Shown here one piece after another: positions 6,047 through 14,540 of a DNA stretch of 64,000 nt. Each line of letters begins with the position of its first letter. Positions within the stretch are counted from its first letter, which is position 1. The notes under the pieces were generated by a model. It worked only from the letters and a program-made list of their open reading frames with translations. It made no database searches and was not told the DNA's origin. The stretch spans positions 2,294,001 to 2,358,000 of the forward strand of contig NZ_AP018725.1 in assembly GCF_003967195.1 (NCBI RefSeq), written 5' to 3'. The DNA comes from Sulfuriflexus mobilis. Its GTDB lineage: Bacteria > Pseudomonadota > Gammaproteobacteria > AKS1. The position numbers and the translations under genes are program-made.

Positions 6047-7059
6047 ATGGAAGAGCCACGCCTGATGGACCAGGTGCTTTATGCCCTGCGCACGCATCGT
6101 TATAGCCTGAGAACTGAACAGTCTTATATTCAATGGATTAAGCGGTATATTTTCTTCCATAATAAGCGCCACCCTCGGGATATGGATGCTAGCCATATTG
6201 CGTCCTTTCTTTCTTATCTCGCTGTCGAAAAGCATGTAGCAGCTTCCACACAGAATCAAGCACTTTCTGCGCTGTTATTCCTATATAAGAAAGTGCTTAA
6301 CATTGAACCTGCCTGGGTAGACGATGTTATTCGTGCAAAACGCCCTGCACGCCTTCCTGTCGTACTGGATCGAGAAACAGTTACACTATTGCTAAGTCAC
6401 ATGCATGGTGTACACAGACTTATGGCCAAATTGTTGTACGGTACAGGTATGCGGCTTATGGAAGTAATACGTTTACGCGTCAAAGATGTCGATTTCTCCT
6501 ATTCACAAATATATATTCGTGGTGGCAAGGGAAATAAAGACCGCACCACTGTTCTCCCAACAACACTTATTGAACCGTTAAAGAAACAACTGGAGTATTC
6601 TCGTACGCTATATGATATTGATCGGATAGAAAATGCTCCAGGTGTTGAAATGCCTGACGCCTTGGGAAGAAAGTACCCCAATGCTGCAACCGAATGGGCA
6701 TGGCATTGGGTGTTCCCGTCTAAAAAACATTCTCAGGATCCAAGATCAAAGATTATTCGGCGTCACCATCTTTATGAAAGGAATCTCCAACGAGCAATTA
6801 AAAATGCTGCGAGATCGTCAGGTTTATCAACTATGGTTAATACGCATACATTACGTCATTCCTTTGCTACCCACCTACTGGAAGATGGTTACGATATTCG
6901 CACCGTGCAGGAACTGCTCGGTCATAAAGACGTCAAGACGACACAGATGGTCGCTCCCGGCGTCCTGCCTCACGCGACACTAGTACATCCTGTACGTCGT
7001 ATACCCATGTCATGGGCAAAGGTTGCAATGGTGTAAAAAGCCCGCTGGAACGACTTTAA
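6047..7059 (+). pseudogene. intI: Integron integrase IntI, disrupted before the catalytic tyrosine
   Basis: A tyrosine recombinase with the integron-specific extra segment (ALGRKYPNAATEWAWHWVFP, about residues 205-225) that separates IntI from XerCD. Catalytic residues are present up to the last box: Arg in GTGMRLMEVIRLRVKDVD, His and Arg in HTLRHSFATHLL, His in LLGHKD. After KTTQM (ATG at 6947-6949) a 50-bp insertion shifts the frame. The product then ends at 7036 without the YTHV tyrosine. Downstream, TAT ACC CAT GTC at 7000 resumes the ancestral frame and continues ...GKGCNGVKSPLERL to a stop at 7057-7059. As read, the 329-residue product lacks the nucleophile and should be inactive as a recombinase. 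Confidence 0.92.
6950..6999. repeat. 50-bp insertion in intI
   Basis: This segment separates the ATG of KTTQM from the TAT of YTHV and has no counterpart in the integron integrase family. It contains a small hairpin, GTACATCCTGTAC (6983-6995, GTAC arms), and resembles short palindromic repeats scattered in gammaproteobacterial genomes. No second copy was noticed in this window. Its size of 50 bp is not a multiple of three. Confidence 0.8.
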
Positions 7060-7346
7060 AACAACTTGCACACCGGCCCACCCTTGCTGGCCAGCACGCT
7101 GCTGATGTGCGGGTGGCTCTGGAGTTGAGTAAGTATGTCTTCGTATAGCTTGTCCGGTGTGTTGCTGGCGAAGATGAGGTCTACCGAGCCGTCATCATTG
7201 ACTTTGTAGGTGGCGTATTCCTCACTGCCGTCGTAGTCAAACAGGGTGTTGGCGACGGCGGCATCGGCCTGTGATTGTTCGTCGGCATGCAACATACCGA
7301 CACTCAACAGACAGCACAACAAAACTCCCAGTAAGCGTGTTTTCAT
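7056..7346 (-). CDS. Small secreted protein of unknown function
   Basis: A 96-residue protein starting MKTRLLGVLLCCLLSVGMLHA, a typical Sec signal peptide with a cleavage site after Ala near residue 21-24. The mature part is acidic and ends SSVLASKGGPVCKLF. The ATG at 7346 was chosen because the frame upstream of it encodes no signal peptide. Its stop overlaps the ancestral end of intI, so the two genes converge. The family was not recognised. Confidence 0.65.
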   Translation of the reverse strand: MKTRLLGVLLCCLLSVGMLHADEQSQADAAVANTLFDYDGSEEYATYKVNDDGSVDLIFASNTPDKLYEDILTQLQSHPHISSVLASKGGPVCKLF

Positions 7347-7411
7347 GACACCCCCCGTATGAAATGCAGCATGAAGCTCCCCCTCCCCAAGCAGGGGAGA
7401 GGGAACAGTTA

Positions 7412-9091
7412 TTACTCGTCCGTCACACAGCCCTCGGAGGCGTTCTTGACGTTTTTGATGAACTTGTAGAGTGTGCCACGCGTGGCCTTGTACGGCGGCA
7501 TGACCCACTCGGCCCTGCGCTTCGCCATTTCCTGTTCGGAGACGGCGACGTCCAATACACGGCTTTCAGCGTCGATGGTGATCTCGTCGCCATCTCTGAC
7601 CAACGCTATCGGCCCGCCCTCCTGTGCCTCGGGCACAACGTGGCCGATGATGAAACCGTGCGAGCCGCCGGAGAAGCGGCCATCGGTAATGAGTGCCACG
7701 TCCTTGCCGAGGCCGGCGCCCATGATGGCGGAGGTCGGCGTGAGCATTTCCGGCATGCCGGGGCCACCCTTCGGGCCCTCGTTACGAATGACGATGACAT
7801 CGCCCTTCTGGATCTGGCCGTCTTCGAGACCCTTGAGCATGTCTTCCTCGCAGTCATAGACACGCGCCGGGCCAACAAAGCGCAGGCCCTCCTTGCCGGT
7901 GATCTTGGCCACCGAACCACCCGGGGCCAGCGAGCCCTTCAGGATCTGAATGTGCGCGGTCTGCTTGATAGGCTTCTCCAGCGGCAGGATCACGTCCTGG
8001 CCCTCGGTCAGGCCCGGCAGGTCGGCGAGGTTCTCGGCGATGGTCTTGCCGGTCACGGTCAGGCAGTCACCATTGAGCAGGCCCTTTTCGAGCAGGTACT
8101 TCATCACGGCCGGAATGCCACCGACGTTGTGCAGGTCTTCCATGACGTACTTGCCGGAGGGTTTCAGATCGGCAATGAACGGGATGCGATCAGAGACGGT
8201 CTGGAAGTCATCAATGCTGACATCGACATCAACGGCTCGCGCCATGGCGATAATATGCAGTACCGCATTGGTGGAACCACCGAGTGCCATAATAATAACA
8301 ATGGCGTTTTCGAAGGCCTCGCGGGTCATGATGTCGCGTGGCTTGATGTCTTTCTCGAGAAGGTTACGCACGGCGGCACCGGCACGGAGACACTCGTCGA
8401 GCTTGCCCTGATCGACGGCCGGGGTGGAGGAACTGTACGGCAGGCTCATGCCCAGCGCCTCGATCGCCGAGGCCATGGTGTTGGCGGTGTACATGCCCCC
8501 ACAGGCACCCGCACCCGGGCAGGCGTTCTCGACAATACCCTGACGCTCGTCATCCGAAATTTTACCGGCCAGAAACTCGCCGTAACTCTGGAAGGCCGAG
8601 ACGATGTCGAGGGTCTGGTCTTTCAGGTGGCCCGGTTTGATGGTGCCGCCGTAAACCATGATCGCGGGGCGGTTCAGGCGACCCATGGCGATCAGCGCGC
8701 CGGGCATATTTTTGTCACAACCGGGGATGGTTACCAGACCGTCGTACCACTGACCGCCCATGACGGTCTCGATGGAATCGGCGATGATCTCGCGGGATTG
8801 CAGCGAGTAGCTCATGCCACTGGTGCCCATGGAGATACCGTCGGAAACGCCAATGGTATTGAAGCGCATGCCGACCATATCGGCCTCGACCACACCCTTT
8901 TTCACCACGGCGGCGAGGTCGTTCAGGTGCATGTTACAGGTATTACCTTCCCACCAGACGCTGGCGATGCCAATCTCGGGCTTGGCCATGTCGGCCTTGC
9001 CGAGGCCGGTGCCGTAGAGCATGGCCTGTGAGGCGCCCTGTGACTTGGGCTCGGTGATACGGGAACTGAATTTATTGAGTTTTTCGCTCAT
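7412..9091 (-). CDS. ilvD: Dihydroxy-acid dehydratase
   Basis: A 559-residue enzyme that dehydrates 2,3-dihydroxy-isovalerate and -methylvalerate to the 2-oxo acids in valine/isoleucine synthesis. The three expected Fe-S ligands are visible: Cys52 (NTCNMH), Cys125 (PGCDKNMPG, the IlvD/Edd signature) and Cys197 ([11 protein letters not shown]). The second signature [16 protein letters not shown] is near the C-terminus. The ATG at 9091 was chosen because GGAG lies six bases upstream; another ATG at 9097 abuts that GGAG. A G/C-rich imperfect hairpin lies about 10-30 bases past the stop (7380-7402) and may help to end transcription. It appears monocistronic. Confidence 0.97.
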   Translation of the reverse strand: MSEKLNKFSSRITEPKSQGASQAMLYGTGLGKADMAKPEIGIASVWWEGNTCNMHLNDLAAVVKKGVVEADMVGMRFNTIGVSDGISMGTSGMSYSLQSREIIADSIETVMGGQWYDGLVTIPGCDKNMPGALIAMGRLNRPAIMVYGGTIKPGHLKDQTLDIVSAFQSYGEFLAGKISDDERQGIVENACPGAGACGGMYTANTMASAIEALGMSLPYSSSTPAVDQGKLDECLRAGAAVRNLLEKDIKPRDIMTREAFENAIVIIMALGGSTNAVLHIIAMARAVDVDVSIDDFQTVSDRIPFIADLKPSGKYVMEDLHNVGGIPAVMKYLLEKGLLNGDCLTVTGKTIAENLADLPGLTEGQDVILPLEKPIKQTAHIQILKGSLAPGGSVAKITGKEGLRFVGPARVYDCEEDMLKGLEDGQIQKGDVIVIRNEGPKGGPGMPEMLTPTSAIMGAGLGKDVALITDGRFSGGSHGFIIGHVVPEAQEGGPIALVRDGDEITIDAESRVLDVAVSEQEMAKRRAEWVMPPYKATRGTLYKFIKNVKNASEGCVTDE

Positions 9092-9262
9092 TACCATCTC
9101 CGGGACTAGGAATTTCTCGGTCAGACCGGCACACTATCCGGATGACCGACCTGAAACAGGCGGCAAAGGATAGCAGAAAAGCCCGCCGGACGCCTCGCCT
9201 GGCAGACCGGGCGGGGGCAATCTGCCAGCCTTCTACACACCATGAATTAAGGAAACATACTT

Positions 9263-9469
9263 ATGAGCATTGATCGTCTGGTTTTTGTCATCGCCGGTAC
9301 CTTTATCCTCGCCAGCGTCGCCCTGACCCACTACCACAACCCAAACTGGATGTGGCTGACCGTATTTGTTGGCGCCAACCTGCTACAGGCCGGTTTCACC
9401 CGCTTCTGCCCGCTGGCCATGATCCTGAAGAAGTTCTGCGGCGCCAAGCCCGGCAACGCCTTCGACTAG
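9263..9469 (+). CDS. YgaP-like DUF2892 small inner-membrane protein
   Basis: A 68-residue protein with two transmembrane helices (residues 5-24 and 29-45). The motif [21 protein letters not shown] is diagnostic for the transmembrane domain of YgaP/DUF2892 proteins. In YgaP this domain is fused to a rhodanese; here it stands alone. A role in sulfur or cyanide metabolism has been proposed for relatives but cannot be shown here. GGAAAC lies upstream of the ATG. Confidence 0.88.
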   Translation: MSIDRLVFVIAGTFILASVALTHYHNPNWMWLTVFVGANLLQAGFTRFCPLAMILKKFCGAKPGNAFD

Positions 9470-9819
9470 ACACACCTTTCGCTATGCGGTGGCCACCCAC
9501 GGCGGCCACCGCCATATCGGCCCGCTTGGCTTAAAGGTCATCGCCGACGGCGGCCATCATGACAACCTCCGCAGTATTCGCACAACATGACGTGCCATAC
9601 CCTGTTCTGGATCCTCTCCCTGGAAATTTTTAGCCTACTCATTGACTTACGCACACAACGGCACGTCTGAGCCCTATCTCCTTAATAATATTGTTGGATA
9701 ATAGCTGAGTGCGGCACTCGGTCATGCGAAACATTCCTTAACAATAACCGCCTACAGATTAGTGCGGTTGCGGCCGACAATATTAATACCTAAGGACACC
9801 ATTATTTTGTAAGGATGTG
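9470..9819. other. 350-base intergenic region with inverted repeats
   Basis: No gene was found. GCGGTGGCC (9486-9494) pairs perfectly with GGCCACCGC (9504-9512), just after the YgaP-like gene, and could act as a transcript end though it has no T-run. TAATATTGTTGG (9686-9697) and CCGACAATATTA (9774-9785) are complementary except for one position and enclose the probable promoter region of the next gene. Confidence 0.55.
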
Positions 9820-10233
9820 ATGACAATGGACTTTCAGCAACCGTACGAGCCAGGCAGCGTCAAGACCCTGTTCTACATTGAGAATGAGGCCATTAATACC
9901 CGCCTGCTGCGCAAGATTATTCTTCAGCATAAGGATGTCGCCCTGCTCACCGCCCATTACGATAGGCAAGCCCTGGACTTTATCCGTGACCAACAGCCCG
10001 AACTTATCGCCGCAAATATCCATGCCCTCGGCAATCACGTCAACCAGATCTACAAGGCCCTGGTCAAACTGCATGAGGTCAGCGAGGGTCAGATCATCGC
10101 CACCGGCTTTGACACACGCGCCATCCGCGTCCTCACCAGCTGGATGAAGCGCCTGCACTTTATTGATTTTCCAATGGATAACCAGGAGCTGCTCAGCCTG
10201 GTCAATAAATCGTCACGCATCAAGGCGGCCTGA
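9820..10233 (+). CDS. Receiver-like (CheY-fold) protein lacking the phosphoacceptor
   Basis: A 137-residue protein. Strand-helix spacing follows single-domain receivers that begin KTLLYIEDNPAN: here KTLFYIENEAINTRLLRKII. The second Asp of the acidic pair is Asn. At the phosphorylation loop the family LILLDINLPG is replaced by LIAANIHALG, so Asp becomes Asn. The usual C-terminal Lys-Pro switch is FIDFPMD. It can hardly be phosphorylated in the standard way. GTG (9817), ATG (9820) and ATG (9826) are all possible starts after AAGGA at 9811; 9820 was chosen on spacing. It appears monocistronic. Confidence 0.75.
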   Translation: MTMDFQQPYEPGSVKTLFYIENEAINTRLLRKIILQHKDVALLTAHYDRQALDFIRDQQPELIAANIHALGNHVNQIYKALVKLHEVSEGQIIATGFDTRAIRVLTSWMKRLHFIDFPMDNQELLSLVNKSSRIKAA

Positions 10234-10285
10234 GTCACCCTGACATCCCCCAGCGGTTCAGGTAAAATCCCATACTTTAGCCCGG

Positions 10286-11167
10286 ATGAGTATGTCTGCC
10301 ATGCGCACAACCTTGAAATCGCTTTTAGTTTCAGTGCTTTGCACTGCCCTTTTTGCCCCCCTCCCGGCGCAAGCCGAACTGCCCTGGTGGTGGAGTGAGG
10401 CCTGGTGGAACGCCGGTCAGCTTGAGGTCCCGGCCAATCACCCGGTAAAAACCGAGTGGTCGAGCGTGATCAATCCTGGTGTTGAGGATATCGAGATCCC
10501 GATCATGATCGCCCGCCCGGACGACAATAAAAAATACCCGGCAGTACTCTTCCAACATGGCCGCCGTGGCCTTGATGACCTGATCCAGTTACACGTCAAA
10601 CGCCTGGCCGCACAGGGATTTGTAGTGGTGGCCGCAGACGTCTTCAGTGGTCGCTTTATCGAGAAATACCCGATTGAACACGACTATGCGGTGGAAGGTG
10701 ATGTCAACAAGGCGCTGGACTTCCTCATGGCGCGCAAAGATATCAGCAGCAAGCAGGCCTGTGTTTATTCACATACGCGTGGCGGTTACATGAGCCTGAA
10801 GGTCGCGGTGAAATACCAGCGCCAGGACAATGACCTGGCCTGCTATGTCTCTTACTACCCACACTTTCAAGACCCGAATGCCCCTGAGGCCATGCAGGTG
10901 TACCGTTATGCGCTTGAGGCCGATGAGCTGAAGATCCCGACCCTGATCTTTATCGGCGAGGACGAGCAATATCAGCGTCGCCGCCCGATTGAAATGGCGA
11001 CGGCCTCCCTGCAGAAAAAGAAACGCCCGGTACGCCTGATTATTTATCCCGGTGTCGGACGTGGCTTTGATTTCCGTCCGGACAACGTGCGTACCTTTGC
11101 CGATGACCTGGCCGCCAAGGATGCCATTCAACGTGCATCACGGTTTATGAAACAAAACCTGCAATAG
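10286..11167 (+). CDS. Exported dienelactone-hydrolase-like protein with altered triad
   Basis: A 293-residue protein with an N-terminal signal peptide (MRTTLKSLLVSVLCTALFAP, cleavage after AQA). The ATG at 10301 would give a standard leader, while 10286 and 10292 are also in frame. The alpha/beta-hydrolase core fits the dienelactone hydrolase family: PAVLFQHGRRG, VVAADVFSGR, PTLIFIGEDEQYQRRRP, YPGVGRGFDFR. At the nucleophile elbow the sequence is SHTRGG, placing Thr where Cys or Ser is expected. The usual His of GxGHGF is Arg (GVGRGF). The acid position (GEDEQ) remains. Catalysis by the classical mechanism is therefore doubtful. Confidence 0.78.
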   Translation: MSMSAMRTTLKSLLVSVLCTALFAPLPAQAELPWWWSEAWWNAGQLEVPANHPVKTEWSSVINPGVEDIEIPIMIARPDDNKKYPAVLFQHGRRGLDDLIQLHVKRLAAQGFVVVAADVFSGRFIEKYPIEHDYAVEGDVNKALDFLMARKDISSKQACVYSHTRGGYMSLKVAVKYQRQDNDLACYVSYYPHFQDPNAPEAMQVYRYALEADELKIPTLIFIGEDEQYQRRRPIEMATASLQKKKRPVRLIIYPGVGRGFDFRPDNVRTFADDLAAKDAIQRASRFMKQNLQ

Positions 11168-11173
11168 GCCTGT

Positions 11174-11225
11174 TGGGTGATGGGTGATGGGTGATGGGTG
11201 ATGGGTGATGGGTGATGGGTGATGG
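11174..11225 (+). repeat. Heptanucleotide tandem repeat
   Basis: Seven perfect copies of TGGGTGA (11174-11222) plus a partial TGG lie directly after the hydrolase-like gene. Perfect identity suggests recent slippage, so copy number is likely to vary between strains. It lies outside coding sequence. Confidence 0.92.
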
Positions 11226-11246
11226 TCTCACCGTTCATTAATCATC

Positions 11247-11282
11247 AATAAAAAAGGCGTCAGGAATGACGCCTTTTTTATT
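11247..11282. terminator. Bidirectional rho-independent terminator
   Basis: The stem AATAAAAAAGGCGTC / GACGCCTTTTTTATT has a 6-base loop and is A- and T-flanked on both sides. It serves the rightward hydrolase-like gene and the leftward gene ending at 11308. Confidence 0.93.
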
Positions 11283-11307
11283 GACCATAGGTATCTCACA
11301 ATCATTA

Positions 11308-11523
11308 TCACGCCGCCTGCGAGGCAACCAGTTTCTGTAATTGTCGTTGACGGTGTGCCAGCAGGCTTTCGTAGATCGGAAACAAGGCCTTGTATTCCGG
11401 GTCGTTACTGCCACGTATCTCATCGAGACAGCCGCTGTAGTAACTGATCTCATTACGAATGCCGTCTTCCCATGTGTGTTCGCTGTTAACGCGACTTCCC
11501 TGGCTTTCCTGACTATGCGCCAT
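11308..11523 (-). CDS. Small helical protein of unknown function
   Basis: A 71-residue acidic/basic soluble protein, MAHSQESQGSRVNSEHTWED onward, rich in Glu, Arg and Gln and probably all helical (NEISYYSGCLDEI, FPIYESLLAHRQRQLQKLV). The ATG at 11523 was chosen because AGGAG lies seven bases upstream; the frame stays open to 11619 without support. It lies between the bidirectional terminator and the Rrf2 gene. The family was not recognised. Confidence 0.6.
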   Translation of the reverse strand: MAHSQESQGSRVNSEHTWEDGIRNEISYYSGCLDEIRGSNDPEYKALFPIYESLLAHRQRQLQKLVASQAA

Positions 11524-11651
11524 TGCCCTACTCCTGTCTCTGCTTGGTGATGACCCTGGAAAATCTAACAAGCCACCGGCCAGGAAAACAGGAACCCGAT
11601 CAGGTACCGACTGTGACATGGGTCACAAACTGGAGAATGCCGCTTACCGTT

Positions 11652-12122
11652 TCAGGCGCTATTACGCTGGCGGTCTGACAACTGACCAGGCTGCCGTCCC
11701 TTGAGCAAACGCTGCTCATGCAGGTGTTGCTGTACATCCTCACGGGCCATGAGATCGGCCAGACTGATACCGGTTAAAAACGTCTGCAGGCGTTCGCTCA
11801 GGTCCCACCACATCTCGTTGTACAGGCTGTCTGCATGCCCGGACTGGGGTGGCCGGGTGACGTGCTCCTCGTGTACCGAGACGATAATATCCTCAATAGA
11901 TATCTTGTCCGCCGTGCGCGCCAGGCGATATCCACCACCCGGCCCCCGAACACCGGTTACCAGGGCCTGCCCACGCAGGCCGGCCAGTAACTGCTCGAGA
12001 TAGGAAGGTGAGATACCCTGTTGCTGAGTGAGTTGCGTCAGGGTGACGGGGGCACCCCCGGGGCTCAGGGCCAATTGCAACATCGACTGGATTGCATAAC
12101 GTGCCTTAGATGAAATCTTCAT
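11652..12122 (-). CDS. Rrf2-family transcription regulator without cysteines
   Basis: A 156-residue protein. The N-terminal winged helix is typical of IscR/Rrf2 (MKISSKARYAIQSMLQLA, QGISPSYLEQLLAGLRG, VRGPGGGYRLAR). IscR binds a [2Fe-2S] cluster with three Cys after the recognition region. Here the corresponding stretch reads EEHVTRPPQSGHADSLYNEM, and the whole protein contains no Cys. The C-terminal WWDLSERLQTFLTGISLADL matches the dimerisation part of IscR. It is therefore a cluster-free Rrf2 member or one sensing something else. No isc genes are nearby. Confidence 0.9.
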   Translation of the reverse strand: MKISSKARYAIQSMLQLALSPGGAPVTLTQLTQQQGISPSYLEQLLAGLRGQALVTGVRGPGGGYRLARTADKISIEDIIVSVHEEHVTRPPQSGHADSLYNEMWWDLSERLQTFLTGISLADLMAREDVQQHLHEQRLLKGRQPGQLSDRQRNSA

Positions 12123-12408
12123 GTCTGACCTTCCTTTCCCACCTGGGGATATTTTCTGACATCATAAGTAAGGATTCTAAGATTCCCGACATAGCCGGTC
12201 AACTATACGGCACTTTTAATAGGGTAATTCAAGTCGTTGGCATTTACTCTATATAAATCATAGTGATAGATGGGTTACAAAACAGCTTATGCAGGCTCAA
12301 CCGGGCTGTCTATAGCTCCAAAGGACTAGGCTATCACAATCATGCGCTTCAACTCCGGCAGGACAGTGTTTAGACTCCGGGTAAGAAAAAAAACAGTGAT
12401 GAAACTCT

Positions 12409-13887
12409 ATGGACCCGCAACGTGACCTTGAGCTGCTGCTCACCTCACACATCCCCATCATCATCATCGAGACCCATGAGGAACGTCGGGTGATGAAGAT
12501 GCTCAGCCGCATGCTGGTGAAGCAGGCCCGACCGCTGTTCCAGTGGACTATCACCGAGGGCCTGGCCCGGATCGATATCCAGTTGGGTACCCAACGCCAT
12601 AATAGCGAACCCGACCAGGTACTGCGGCATATCAAGTCGGCAGAGATAAATGCCGTCTACGTGCTGGCTGACTTTCACCCCTACCTCGACACCCCCATGC
12701 ATGTGCGCCTGCTCAAGGACATTGCCCTCGATGCCCCGATTACCGACTCGCATATCATTCTTATGAGTCATGGTGTTGAAGTGCCCGATGAGTTACAAAA
12801 ATTCAGCGCCCGCTTTGTACTCGCCCTGCCTGATAAAAAAGAATTGGAAAAACTCGTCCGTGACACGGCCGATGAGTGGTTACTCAAGCACCCCGGCAAA
12901 CAGGTGCAAACCGATCGCAAGACACTCGATGCCCTGATTAATAATCTTTCCGGTTTAAGCCTGCGCGATGCGCGACGCCTGGCACGCAACGCGATCTTTG
13001 ATGATGGTGCAATCACGCAAAGTGACCTGCCCAAAGTCATGAAGGCCAAATATGATCTGCTCAATACCGATGGTGTGCTCGCCTTTGAATATGATACCGC
13101 TGACTTTTCCGATGTGGGCGGCCTGTCCAGGCTAAAGGCCTGGCTGGAACAGCGCCGCGCCGTATTCCATGGCGAATTGCCCAGACCCGGCATGGATATC
13201 CCCAAGGGTATCCTGCTACTCGGTGTACAGGGTTGCGGCAAGAGTCTTGCCGCCAAGGCGGTCGCCGGGATATGGAACGTGCCCCTGTTACGTCTCGACT
13301 TCGGCGCGTTGTATAACAAGTATCATGGAGAGAGTGAACGCAATCTGCGCGAGGCACTGAAGACGGCAGAAATTATGGCACCGTGCGTATTATGGATGGA
13401 CGAGATTGAAAAAGGCATTGCCGTCGGTGATAACGATGGCGGTACCTCGCGGCGCATGCTCGCTACCCTGTTAACCTGGATGGCCGAAAAGAAAAGTCCT
13501 GTATTCATTGTTGCCACGGCCAATGATATCGAGCGTCTGCCGCCTGAACTGGTTCGCAAGGGGCGCTTTGATGAAATCTTTTTTGTTGACCTGCCAACAA
13601 CCGAGGCACGACAGACCATCTTTACCGTGCACATGAAACGCCGCGGTATAACGCCGGAAGAATTTGACCTGCCGCTACTGGTCAGTCAGAGCGAGGGCTT
13701 CTCCGGCGCCGAGATCGAACAGGCCATTGTCGCTGCCCTGTATGCCGCACATGCACAAGCGCAGACACTCCGTAACCAGCACCTGCTCGATGAACTCCAA
13801 CAGACCAGGCCACTTTCCGTGGTCATGGCCGAACCGATTGCCCGCCTGCGTAGCTGGGCGGCAGACCGTACGGTTGCCAGTGACTAG
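12409..13887 (+). CDS. Ycf46-type AAA+ ATPase
   Basis: A 492-residue protein. The N-terminal half (1-230) resembles the nucleotide-binding-like domain of Ycf46 proteins (RDLELLLTSHIPIIIIETHE). The C-terminal AAA+ module has Walker A GVQGCGKS, Walker B VLWMDEIEKG, sensor 1 IVATANDIERLP and an arginine-finger region LVRKGRFDEIFF. Relatives occur in plastids and bacteria; proposed roles concern photosynthesis or CO2 utilisation in cyanobacteria, and the activity is unknown. It converges with, and overlaps by four bases, the CBS gene on the other strand. Confidence 0.9.
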   Translation: MDPQRDLELLLTSHIPIIIIETHEERRVMKMLSRMLVKQARPLFQWTITEGLARIDIQLGTQRHNSEPDQVLRHIKSAEINAVYVLADFHPYLDTPMHVRLLKDIALDAPITDSHIILMSHGVEVPDELQKFSARFVLALPDKKELEKLVRDTADEWLLKHPGKQVQTDRKTLDALINNLSGLSLRDARRLARNAIFDDGAITQSDLPKVMKAKYDLLNTDGVLAFEYDTADFSDVGGLSRLKAWLEQRRAVFHGELPRPGMDIPKGILLLGVQGCGKSLAAKAVAGIWNVPLLRLDFGALYNKYHGESERNLREALKTAEIMAPCVLWMDEIEKGIAVGDNDGGTSRRMLATLLTWMAEKKSPVFIVATANDIERLPPELVRKGRFDEIFFVDLPTTEARQTIFTVHMKRRGITPEEFDLPLLVSQSEGFSGAEIEQAIVAALYAAHAQAQTLRNQHLLDELQQTRPLSVVMAEPIARLRSWAADRTVASD

Positions 13888-14387
13888 TGTGGCCCGCCCG
13901 ACGCCAGCGGTCTTGAGAAGGTAAGCTTTTCCAGATTCGCGGAACGCCTGGCAAGGCTTTGCTGAAATACCGCCTTGTGCACATCGCCAAGGGTAACAAT
14001 GCCCACCAGTCTTCCCTTGTCACTCACCGGTGTGCGCCGGATACTGTTCAGGCACATGATGGATGCGGCCTTGAGCACCGGCAGGTCGGGCGTCATGCTG
14101 AAGACCTTGTCGCTCATGAGTTCGGCGACGTGATAATTCAGCACGTCGGTGTAACTCTCTTCCAGGGTCTCAAAATTAAGGCATCCCTGTTCCATGTATT
14201 CATTCACACCCGGATACATGGCGCGGAGTATATCCTTCTCCGAGATCACCCCCACCACCACATCGTTGACATCCACCACCGGCATACCGCTGATGCGGTT
14301 AAAACACATGGTGATGGCGACCTCGTGGATACTGGAATCCGGCATGGCCGTTTTCACATCTGTATTCATAATATCGCCGATTCGCAT
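13884..14387 (-). CDS. Two-CBS-domain protein
   Basis: A 167-residue protein with two CBS motifs (residues about 5-60, IMNTDVKTAMPDSSIHEVAI and VVGVISEKDILRA; residues about 85-140, LMSDKVFSMTPDLPVLKAAS and LVGIVTLGDVHKAVF). Such pairs bind adenosine nucleotides as regulatory modules. The ATG at 14387 was chosen because AGGAGG lies five to six bases upstream. No enzyme domain is attached. A partner is not identifiable from the neighbours. Confidence 0.92.
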   Translation of the reverse strand: MRIGDIMNTDVKTAMPDSSIHEVAITMCFNRISGMPVVDVNDVVVGVISEKDILRAMYPGVNEYMEQGCLNFETLEESYTDVLNYHVAELMSDKVFSMTPDLPVLKAASIMCLNSIRRTPVSDKGRLVGIVTLGDVHKAVFQQSLARRSANLEKLTFSRPLASGGPH

Positions 14388-14540
14388 ACGCCCCTCCTGA
14401 GAATGATCCACCACCCGCGTTCACTATAAAACTTTCCCCATCAAAGCCTATTCATATAATTTAATGCGCCACGTATACTGATTAAAAAATTTTACTCGAC
14501 AACCAACAATCAACCAGTTGCGAACAAAAGGCGTGATTTA

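Noticed and set aside
7364-9031. A 555-codon open frame on the plus strand opposite ilvD
   Set aside because: It is the antisense of a strongly conserved gene in GC-rich DNA; the translation shows His/Gly/Asp-rich, family-free sequence. ilvD explains the region completely.
11174-11225. Short tandem array considered as CRISPR
   Set aside because: The seven-base units are contiguous, without spacers; it is a simple slippage repeat.
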